Virus record (IMG/VR): IMGVR_UViG_3300010354_000511
Span: 1-27,048 of that record
Length of the DNA: 27,048 nt
From: a virus
Strand: one strand, 5' to 3'
Both the position numbers and the translations under genes were made by a program. Positions 21,190 through 27,048 of the stretch are shown here, piece by piece (the first letter of the stretch is position 1; each line of letters opens with the position of its first letter). The notes under the pieces are model-generated. The model saw only the letters and a program-made list of their open reading frames with translations, made no database searches and was not told the DNA's origin.

Positions 21190-22809
21190 TCAGTTCTGCT
21201 GCTCCTCCTCGCCCTCGTCATCGTCATCTGGCTCATCGTCCTGATCCTCTTCCTCGCCGGAGGGGCCTGACTCGCCTGCTGGCTGCCCCTGTTGGCTGTT
21301 GAGCAGCTCGGACTGCAGAGCCATGGACTTTGCCTGGTCCTGCTCCGTCAGCTCGATCTCAGCGTCGATGTCGATGTCAGGCAGCACCTCGCCCTGCTTC
21401 AGCATCCGCAGCAAGGTTTCGTGGGAAATGGCGCCGTTCTGCCAGAGAGCCTGGTACTGCGTGATTTGGCCCGCATCGAGTGCCTGGAGATCGAAGTCCC
21501 GATCCAGGGTCACCCGTGGCGCCTCCTTGCCGGCAAACTCAGCCGCAAAGTCCAGGGCCTTCTGCAGGGCGTCCTGGACATCCTTGCTGACGATGGACAA
21601 CAGGGAATCACTGTCGGTCCGGCTCAGGCGCTTGGACTCCGCCGTCTCGGCGCCCATCTTCTGGGCGAACAGGGTGCTGATGCCAAGGCTCTCGATCTGC
21701 CGCTCCAGCTCGGTGATCCGGGCCTGCTGGGCGTCGAAGGCCGCGATGGTCGGCTCGACGTAGCTGGCATCGCCCTCCGGCGGCAACAGGATCGCCGTGT
21801 TGGCGCTCAGGCCGATCTTCCCGCTCTGGTCATCGAAGCCCTTGAGCACCAGCACCGGCAGGGCCGCGACGTGGAGGGCGTGCGTGAGATCCGCCGTGCG
21901 CTGGGCGTGAGCGATGTTCAAGTGCGCCACCTCCAGCAGCGGCGGCCGAGACTGCAGATCGTTGATCCGGTTGCTGTAAGCCGTTGCCAGCGGGATGCGC
22001 GACAGGCTGGTGGTGCCTTCGGCGTGGAGTGACCACCGGCGGGCGTTGTCGCTGTCGCCCACCAGGCGGAAGACGCGCCAGCGGCCGGGCTCCAGCACGC
22101 GGATCTGACGGATCTGCTCCTCGCCGAACTCGCCCTTCGGCTCGACAACCCACTCGTCGATCCGCACCTGGGCCAGGCTGCTGTTCGGCGCCGTGGAGTC
22201 GGCGCGCCAGCCGAGGATCTGCTGGATGTCAACGTGGCTGAGGTAAGGCACCAGCCCCAGCTCACGCTCAACCTGGAGGGTCGGGGCCGGCTCCTGGCTG
22301 GGATAATCCACCAGGATGCTGGAGTGGCCGTAGAGGATGGCGCGGATCGCCAGACGGCGAGCGAAGGCGTCCAGATCGCAGCCACGGCCGTCTACGTCAC
22401 CGGCCCACTCCTCCCAGAACGGATCCACGTCGCCAGAGCCGTCCTCAGATGGCGGCTCCAGCTGGATCGGCTTGCGCAGGATCAGGGCAGCGGCCTGCTC
22501 GGCAATCCGCACGAGGAACGGCGCCATGGTGGCGTGGTAGATCCGGCGGCGCCAGGCCTTCTCGTCCTCCTCCGGCTCCTGTGGCAGGTAGATCGGTGCC
22601 TGCCGACGGAAGAACTGAGTGCCAAGGACGCAGACGTCAATCTGGGCCCAGGCTTCGGACATCTCCATGACCGGGCCGGAGATGAAGGAAGGGTCATCGC
22701 CGACGGTGGGGCCCTGCTCGTAGGGCTCCGGCGCACCGGTGTAGCTGGTGTGGGCCAGCCCGGAGGGGTAGGCGCCATCCACGGGGAAGCCTGAGCCCGG
22801 TTGTGCCAC
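21190..22809 (-). CDS. Portal protein (DUF4055-like)
   Basis: This 539-residue protein begins at a GTG. The N-terminal third (ISGPVMEMSEAWAQIDVCVLG, then FVRIAEQAAALILRKPIQLE after the RRRIYHATMAP segment) and the middle (PPLLEVAHLNIAHAQRTADL) match the DUF4055 type of phage portal proteins as I know it. It follows the terminase large subunit, which is the usual place. It would form the dodecameric ring at one head vertex and the docking site for the terminase. The C-terminus is very acidic (EEEDQDDEPDDDDEGEEEQQ), a feature that could contact terminase or packaged DNA. A helix region with QARITELERQIESLGI is coiled-coil-like. A promoter-like TTGGTA-17-TAGACT lies upstream. Confidence 0.85.
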   Translation of the reverse strand: MAQPGSGFPVDGAYPSGLAHTSYTGAPEPYEQGPTVGDDPSFISGPVMEMSEAWAQIDVCVLGTQFFRRQAPIYLPQEPEEDEKAWRRRIYHATMAPFLVRIAEQAAALILRKPIQLEPPSEDGSGDVDPFWEEWAGDVDGRGCDLDAFARRLAIRAILYGHSSILVDYPSQEPAPTLQVERELGLVPYLSHVDIQQILGWRADSTAPNSSLAQVRIDEWVVEPKGEFGEEQIRQIRVLEPGRWRVFRLVGDSDNARRWSLHAEGTTSLSRIPLATAYSNRINDLQSRPPLLEVAHLNIAHAQRTADLTHALHVAALPVLVLKGFDDQSGKIGLSANTAILLPPEGDASYVEPTIAAFDAQQARITELERQIESLGISTLFAQKMGAETAESKRLSRTDSDSLLSIVSKDVQDALQKALDFAAEFAGKEAPRVTLDRDFDLQALDAGQITQYQALWQNGAISHETLLRMLKQGEVLPDIDIDAEIELTEQDQAKSMALQSELLNSQQGQPAGESGPSGEEEDQDDEPDDDDEGEEEQQN

Positions 22810-22836
22810 TATCTCGCCGCCGCAGTCCTGAGGTTG

Positions 22837-22865
22837 AGTCTAGGGATCAAGGGCTGTGCTACCAA
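22837..22865 (-). promoter_or_regulatory. Candidate promoter before the portal gene
   Basis: TTGGTA (22860-22865, minus strand) and TAGACT (22837-22842) are separated by exactly 17 bases, matching sigma-70-type spacing at 4 of 6 bases for each element. The -10 lies within CCTAGACT, 27 bases before the GTG start. The -35 overlaps the terminase stop codon. This is the best promoter-like case among the four CCTAGACT sites. Confidence 0.45.
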
Positions 22866-24187
22866 ACGCGAACCGAGCGGCTGCTGCCGGTCTGCCAGGG
22901 CTTGACCTGATTGAAGGCGCCGAGGATCAAGTAGCCCAGGCCATCGGTCCAGTGCTCGATGCCGGCGGTCTTGTCGATCACGTAGTCCTCTGAGCCTTCC
23001 TTGTAGGTGACGTTCCTGAGGGCCTTGATGGTGTGCTTACACCGGGGGTGGACGAGGAGGCGGATGGTGCCGTCAGCGGTGCGGATGAGCCAGTTGCTGG
23101 CATTGATCTTGTCCTTGACGGCCCAGGGGTGCTTTGGGGTGATGCAGGAGAAGCCGTAGCGGCGGATGATGCCATGGTCAGTCTCGCCAGCGGCGCTGGT
23201 CTTGCGGGCTGATCCGGTGGGATCTGGGTAAGCGACGATCTCGCGGCCCTTGAACCGCTCGCGAAGCATGGCGCACACCTCGTCGGTGTTCGACTGCCGA
23301 AGGCTGATCTCATCCCAGATGTGAAGGGTGTCGCCGACACGGGATCCGAGAACGCCAGCCATGACGCTGACGTTGAAGTCGGTGCCCCAGAGGATCGGGC
23401 CGCCGGTGTCCTGGGCGTCGGCGGTGATGTTGTCATCGCTGAAATCAGGGAACACCCTGCCCGTCAACGTCTCGAAGCTGGCGAGGTACTCCTGGCGGAA
23501 AGTGCGCTCGTCGAGGGTGCGCTTGGCCGCGGCGACCTCGTCAGGCGGGACGTTGCCACCCTCGACGGTGGTAAAGCTGAAGGTGGTCCAGTCGGGCTGG
23601 TCCTGGGCCTGCTCCCAGAGGTCGTGGAACCAGTTGAGGCCAGCAGGGGTGGTGATGAACCATGCAGGGCCGCCCTGATCGGAGAGGGCAGGGCGTAGGA
23701 CCATTTCCCAGGCGCTCTGCTTCACGTAGGCGGCCTCGTCCACGACCAGTGCTGAGAGGCTGACGCCGCGGAGGCTGTCCTCGTTCTCAGCGCCACGAAG
23801 GGCGATCAGGCTGCCATTGACGAGCTCAATGCTGAGGTCAGACTCGTTGCGTTTGACCACCAGCTCTGGTGGCGTCATGTTCTTGAGCTCCCGCCAGGCG
23901 ATCTGCTTTGCCATGCGGTAGTTGGCGGTCACGTACCAGCAAAGGCTGCCAGGCTTTTCAAGTGCCCAGCAGATCAGACGAGTAATGCAGAGGTAGGTTT
24001 TGCCAAAGCGACGACCTGAACAGAGGAGCTTGAAACGCTGATCCGCATCCCAGACCTTGCGCTGCGGTGTGGTGAGCTTGGAGCTGAGGTCGCTGACATA
24101 GGAATCGTAATCAGCAGTGCCAAAGGCGCTACTAGCGTCGATGTCATCAAGGCATGATCCAGGCGGGATAGCGGCAAGGATGCTCAT
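22859..24187 (-). CDS. terL: Terminase large subunit
   Basis: This 442-residue packaging motor and nuclease has an N-terminal ATPase with Walker A SGRRFGKT (57-64), Walker B LVVDE (147-151) and coupling motif TTP (179-181). The C-terminal RNase H-like nuclease has acidic residues Asp270 (WGTDFNVS), Asp322 (AYPDPTGS) and Asp415 (HWTDGLGYL). All key residues are present, so it should be active. It acts at the portal vertex. The start ATG overlaps the small subunit stop by four bases. The gene is followed by the portal gene. Confidence 0.95.
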   Translation of the reverse strand: MSILAAIPPGSCLDDIDASSAFGTADYDSYVSDLSSKLTTPQRKVWDADQRFKLLCSGRRFGKTYLCITRLICWALEKPGSLCWYVTANYRMAKQIAWRELKNMTPPELVVKRNESDLSIELVNGSLIALRGAENEDSLRGVSLSALVVDEAAYVKQSAWEMVLRPALSDQGGPAWFITTPAGLNWFHDLWEQAQDQPDWTTFSFTTVEGGNVPPDEVAAAKRTLDERTFRQEYLASFETLTGRVFPDFSDDNITADAQDTGGPILWGTDFNVSVMAGVLGSRVGDTLHIWDEISLRQSNTDEVCAMLRERFKGREIVAYPDPTGSARKTSAAGETDHGIIRRYGFSCITPKHPWAVKDKINASNWLIRTADGTIRLLVHPRCKHTIKALRNVTYKEGSEDYVIDKTAGIEHWTDGLGYLILGAFNQVKPWQTGSSRSVRVW

Positions 24188-24507
24188 TGGAACAGATGGG
24201 CAATCCTGGCTGCAGTGTTGATGCAGCCCAAGGCGACGTGCGGCTGGTTGCTCTTGCGAGCTTCCTTCTGCAGGCTCGCCAGCTGGCTTAGCAGCTCTGC
24301 AGTGTAGGTGCGACGGTCGATGTCCCAGTCTGCCTTCAGAACTTCGCGTGCAGCGGCGATGTAGGAATCAGCAGTCCTAACTGAGACACCCCATTCGGCT
24401 GCCGCGTATTGCAAGACCTCTGAGCGGACAGCGCCATTGCTCAGGAGCCTTGCCACACGGTTGGTGCGGTAGTCCTTTTCAGCAGCAGTGGACTTGCGCC
24501 CAGCCAT
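24184..24507 (-). CDS. terS: Terminase small subunit-like DNA-binding protein
   Basis: This 107-residue basic protein has a helix-turn-helix-like N-terminal part (VARLLSNGAVRSEVLQYAAA followed by EWGVSVRTADSYIAAAREVL) and a helical C-terminus (LLSQLASLQKEARKSNQPHV). It overlaps the large subunit start by ATGA and the methyltransferase stop by TGATG. Size, basic helix-turn-helix and direct placement before terL fit the small subunit, which recognises the packaging site and forms a ring on DNA. A general DNA-binding regulator is the other reading. Confidence 0.8.
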   Translation of the reverse strand: MAGRKSTAAEKDYRTNRVARLLSNGAVRSEVLQYAAAEWGVSVRTADSYIAAAREVLKADWDIDRRTYTAELLSQLASLQKEARKSNQPHVALGCINTAARIAHLFQ

Positions 24508-25784
24508 CAGAACAGCTCCTCTTGCTCCTGAGTGAAGTGTGCGTCTGAGGGGTGACAGACGGCGGTGTTGCCAGTGAAGTCTTCCCAGCGTTTGACGATG
24601 ACGTCGCAGTAGGCGGGGTCGAGTTCCATGAGGCGAGCGTGACGATGCTGACGTTCACAGGCGATGAGCGTAGTCCCAGTGCCGCCAAATGGTTCCAGCA
24701 CAATTGCGTTTGGCTTTGAATGAATTGGGATAAGAGTTTCGGGAATAAATACGGGAAAAGCGCCTGGATGTTTGTCTAAAACTTTCGACTCGCCAGAATC
24801 AGCAGAGTCTATGACGCCAAAATGCGAGCCATTGCATCGCTCATTGAACGAAGGTTTTGGCGACGCAAAAGTGTAGATGTGCTCCCAGTCTGCAGCTGCG
24901 CGATTGGAGTTGCAGGTCCAAGGCGCAGAGACTTTGGCGTGCGGCTTTTTCCAAATGCGTTGCGACCAAAGCACCCAACCAGAAGCGCGAAATGCGTCAA
25001 AGTAATTGCCGCCCATTAAATACTGGCACGGCCCATCAGTTCCGACGATTTCGGACCCAGGCACAATGTCCGCGAAATTGATGACAGCATAATCTTTGGT
25101 GTAAGCAGCAATCAACGGGATAACATCTTTAATCAGCTGAAGAGTTTGGTTAAAACTGTCTTTGTATGACTTGTAGGAGAGATTTACACCGTAAGGCGGG
25201 CTTGTGATCGTGATGTCCGCCTTCTTGCCATCCATGAGGCGTTCGACGTGCTGCGGGTTGGTGCTGTCACCACAGAGCAGGCGGTGGTTGCCAAGGATCC
25301 AAAGGTCGCCTGGTTTGGTGATGGGGTCTTCTGGGGCTTCGGGGACCTCATCGGGGTCGGTGTTGCCTTCTTCGGGTGGGAGTTCGGTAGCGGCGAGGAG
25401 TTCGTTGAGGTCTTCGTCGTCGAACCAGGGGGAGATGTCGTGTTCTTCGGAGAGACGGCGAAGCATCTCCTGATCCCACTCGGAGAGGTCGCTGGTGCGG
25501 TTGTCTGCGAGTGCGAGGCCGATCTTCTGGTCTTCGGTCAGCCCCGTGCGACGGACAGCAATGACTTCGTTGCCGTCAGTTTCGATGATGCGGACGTTCT
25601 TGATGCCAGCAGCTTTAGCGCCTTCGATGGTGCCGTTGCCCGCGAGGATGCGGTTGTCTTCGTCGATGACGATGCTGCGGGCTGCGCCATAGCGACCAAT
25701 TGACTCTTTGATGAGGGACGCAGAGCGGTCAGTGCGCCTACGAGCGTTCTTGTGATCAGGGAGGAGGTTATTGATTGAGGTCAC
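24507..25784 (-). CDS. ParB-like domain fused to a DNA methyltransferase
   Basis: This 425-residue protein starts at a GTG. Residues 1 to about 115 are a ParB/sulfiredoxin-like domain (RYGAARSIVIDEDNRILAGN and GTIEGAKAAGI, with the usual DNRTSDL end). From residue 160 there is an adenine/cytosine-N methyltransferase of the beta type: WILGNHRLLCGDS, catalytic TSPPYG (194-199), HPGAFP (339-344) and the AdoMet-binding FGGTG (366-370). TSPPY leans to N4-cytosine or N6-adenine. There is no restriction enzyme nearby, so it is probably an orphan methylase that protects phage DNA or marks packaging DNA. The order of motifs (catalytic first, AdoMet last) is beta class. The catalytic half is much poorer in GC than the flanks. 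Confidence 0.9.
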   Translation of the reverse strand: MTSINNLLPDHKNARRRTDRSASLIKESIGRYGAARSIVIDEDNRILAGNGTIEGAKAAGIKNVRIIETDGNEVIAVRRTGLTEDQKIGLALADNRTSDLSEWDQEMLRRLSEEHDISPWFDDEDLNELLAATELPPEEGNTDPDEVPEAPEDPITKPGDLWILGNHRLLCGDSTNPQHVERLMDGKKADITITSPPYGVNLSYKSYKDSFNQTLQLIKDVIPLIAAYTKDYAVINFADIVPGSEIVGTDGPCQYLMGGNYFDAFRASGWVLWSQRIWKKPHAKVSAPWTCNSNRAAADWEHIYTFASPKPSFNERCNGSHFGVIDSADSGESKVLDKHPGAFPVFIPETLIPIHSKPNAIVLEPFGGTGTTLIACERQHRHARLMELDPAYCDVIVKRWEDFTGNTAVCHPSDAHFTQEQEELF

Positions 25785-25824
25785 GGACCCAATCTGTTGT
25801 GACTGCAGGATAATGGTATGGGGT

Positions 25825-26028
25825 CTAAGGGAGGTTTGCGGGTGGCTCTTCCCACAGACCTGTGTAGAGACCGTGCATGGTGTGGTCTTTGCTGTGGCGG
25901 CCAGCGAGGTGGTAGAGGGCGTCTAGGACGAGGACGCGGTTATGCATGGCGTGCCAGTCTTCAGCGCCTGGCTTGCGGGCTTCAGTGCGTAGGCATTTCA
26001 CCTGTTGTTCGGGTGTGAGCTTGGTCAT
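25825..26028 (-). CDS. Small hypothetical protein after RusA
   Basis: This 67-residue protein opens MTKLTPEQQVKCLRTEARKP and contains EDWHAMHNRVLVLDALYHLA. It is unrecognised. Mostly helical, with several His residues (DWHAMHN, DHTMHGLY) but no clear metal motif. Its ATG overlaps the RusA stop by ATGA, so it is translated with it. It ends 40 bases before the methyltransferase start. That gap holds no gene I can see; CATACCATTAT in it could be a weak -10-like site, but I see no partner -35. Confidence 0.6.
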   Translation of the reverse strand: MTKLTPEQQVKCLRTEARKPGAEDWHAMHNRVLVLDALYHLAGRHSKDHTMHGLYTGLWEEPPANLP

Positions 26029-26456
26029 AGGGGGGTGATGGTGATGAGAGCGCCCTGGGGCTCGTCAGGGAGGCAGTAACGCTTCGAGGCGGAGACGGTG
26101 ACCACCTGGCGATCGTCGTCGAACACGACGCCTGTGAGGGCATCAAAGGTGGAACGAAGCAGCTTGTCCAGATCGCCGGCCTTGGCGGAGACGAGGGCCT
26201 GCGGGGCTGAAGGTCGAAGGCCGCCGCGCTTGCCGAGGTGGGAGGCAGGGCGCTTGAAGCGGAAGAGGGCCTCGATGGCCATGGGGCCAGCGGTGCTCCA
26301 GTCGTGGGGGAGACAGGCGAGGGCTGCGTGCTTGCAGTCAACGCGCCAGGGGGCGACGGCCTTGGATGACTCGACGAGGATGCCGCGGCCGACGTGACGT
26401 TTCGAGCCCTGCGCCGCTGGCAGACCGAAGACGACGAAGGTGAGCCGATTAGGCAC
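26025..26456 (-). CDS. rusA: RusA-type Holliday junction resolvase
   Basis: This 143-residue protein starts at a GTG (MPNRLTFVVFGLPAAQGSKR). The start GTG sits inside the stop region of the preceding gene (GTGCCTAA), and upstream in-frame residues overlap that gene and look unlike the family. The opening strand, GSKR and AGDLDKLLRSTFDALTG with the later FDDD (113-115) are the RusA signature; Asp95, Asp97 and an Asp in DDD fit the metal-binding triad, and KRY plus PDEPQG near the end also match. It would cut four-way junctions and resolve branched DNA before packaging. It is the first recombination gene upstream of the packaging module. Confidence 0.9.
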   Translation of the reverse strand: MPNRLTFVVFGLPAAQGSKRHVGRGILVESSKAVAPWRVDCKHAALACLPHDWSTAGPMAIEALFRFKRPASHLGKRGGLRPSAPQALVSAKAGDLDKLLRSTFDALTGVVFDDDRQVVTVSASKRYCLPDEPQGALITITPL

Positions 26457-26793
26457 GGGCGATCTTCGCGTCAAGGGCCAGGACGACGGCAGCGAAGGCC
26501 TCTTCGACCTGCGCACGGGGAAGGCCAGGGATGGTGCGTGCGAGGGCCTCTACGGCGCTTGTGCGTGCCTCTGGAGTGAGGGTGAGGGGATTAGGCCGTT
26601 TGGTGATGACAACGGGCGCGGAAGGCCGCACAGGTGGCTTTGGCGGCGTCATGGGCTCACCAGAGGCGGAAGAGTTGCTGGTGATGCGGTGACGGCAGAG
26701 CTGGGAGATGGAGCAGCCGTGGGCCAGGGCCGCGGTGTGGACCTCCATGGCTTCGCCAGGGGAGAGGTTGACAGTGATGCGAGAGACGGGCAT
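26449..26793 (-). CDS. Ribbon-helix-helix-like protein
   Basis: This 114-residue protein opens MPVSRITVNLSPGEAMEVHT, with AALAHGCSISQLCRHRI following, which matches a ribbon-helix-helix DNA-binding fold (short strand with RITVNL, then two helices with SISQLCR). A Pro/Thr-rich linker leads to a helical C-terminus (ALARTIPGLPRAQVEEAFAA). A longer in-frame start at 26871 exists, but the added residues are Ser/Pro-rich and overlap the upstream gene. The gene lies 4 bases after the stop of the upstream zinc-ribbon frame. It could be a small regulator of this operon; the target is unknown. Confidence 0.6.
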   Translation of the reverse strand: MPVSRITVNLSPGEAMEVHTAALAHGCSISQLCRHRITSNSSASGEPMTPPKPPVRPSAPVVITKRPNPLTLTPEARTSAVEALARTIPGLPRAQVEEAFAAVVLALDAKIARA

Positions 26794-26797
26794 GGGT

Positions 26798-27048
26798 TCA
26801 GGCGTCGAGGGAACGGTTGAGACTGCGGATGTGCTGGCGCAGATCCGTGCTGAGGACAGCGGGCATGTCATCGGGGGAGCGTGGGCACTCGCCGAGGACG
26901 GTGAGGGTGATGTGGCTGGCGCAGTCTGGGCAGACCATGGTGCGACGAACAGGGAAGGGCAGATGGACGGGCACCTCGAGCAGAAGCTGCTCAGCGCAGG
27001 TGGGGCAGACGAAGGTGGCGCCGAAGCAGCCGCAGGGGCAGAGGAAGG
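26798..27048 (-). CDS. Zinc-ribbon-like protein (partial, N-terminus off the right edge)
   Basis: The minus-strand frame from the right edge to the TGA at 26798 is open for at least 83 residues. It begins FLCPCGCFGATFVCPTCAEQ and continues FPVRRTMVCPDCASHITLTV. CPCGC, CPTC and CPDC supply six or seven cysteines arranged as one or two zinc-binding knuckles. The rest (GECPRSPDDMPAVLSTDLRQ) looks ordinary. It could be a zinc-ribbon accessory of DNA metabolism; the missing N-terminus would be needed to tell. Confidence 0.6.
   Translation of the reverse strand, partial: FLCPCGCFGATFVCPTCAEQLLLEVPVHLPFPVRRTMVCPDCASHITLTVLGECPRSPDDMPAVLSTDLRQHIRSLNRSLDA

Noticed and set aside
21120-21236. N-terminal extension of the 20844 gene to 21236
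   Set aside because: The extra residues are Arg/Ser/Leu-rich, overlap the portal 3' end and lie upstream of the CCTAGACT site.

Overview
The window looks like one contiguous piece of a tailed double-stranded DNA phage or prophage of siphovirus type. Base composition is high in GC, and genes are packed with 4-base or TGATG overlaps. It carries a nearly complete packaging, head and long flexible tail module. The host cannot be fixed from sequence alone. The GC level and the opening of the tail fibre (ITQLPAL...SASETKK, which I associate with phages of freshwater Synechococcus/Cyanobium) suggest a cyanobacterium, but this is only a lean. No integrase, endolysin, replication gene, tRNA or CRISPR array is visible, so lifestyle cannot be judged.

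Almost everything is read on the minus strand, so the biological order runs right to left. From 27048 to 25825 there is a truncated zinc-ribbon protein, a ribbon-helix-helix-like protein, a RusA-type Holliday junction resolvase and a small hypothetical gene. From 25784 to 21190 come a ParB-like/DNA methyltransferase fusion, the terminase small and large subunits and the portal. Two small unrecognised genes follow (21119 to 20569). From 19313 to 12332 come a MuF minor head protein fused to a protein-kinase-like domain, a tiny coupled ORF, scaffold, major capsid protein, an intrinsic terminator, four or five head-tail connector/terminator genes and the major tail tube protein. From 12182 to 1 come the tail assembly chaperones with a -1 frameshift, the tape measure protein, gpM-, gpL- and gpK-like tip proteins, a large gpJ-like tip protein, two more tube-fold proteins and a long repetitive tail fibre that runs off the left edge.

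A compact plus-strand cassette of four small genes (19345 to 20561) lies inside this minus-strand series, between the 20569 gene and the MuF-kinase gene. It encodes a small basic-tailed protein, a coiled-coil protein with a LEM/SAP/HeH-like C-terminus and two small membrane proteins. A holin/spanin-like lysis role is possible but not proven.

The most interesting items are the following. The MuF-kinase fusion keeps every kinase signature motif, and a 53-residue ORF is translationally coupled behind it. The antisense cassette is nested in the late genes. A canonical C_CCA_AAA frameshift creates a 173-residue chaperone fusion. Three proteins share one tail-tube-like core. An 8-base motif, CCTAGACT, occurs 23 to 27 bases before four separate start codons. 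A low-GC patch covers the methyltransferase catalytic domain.
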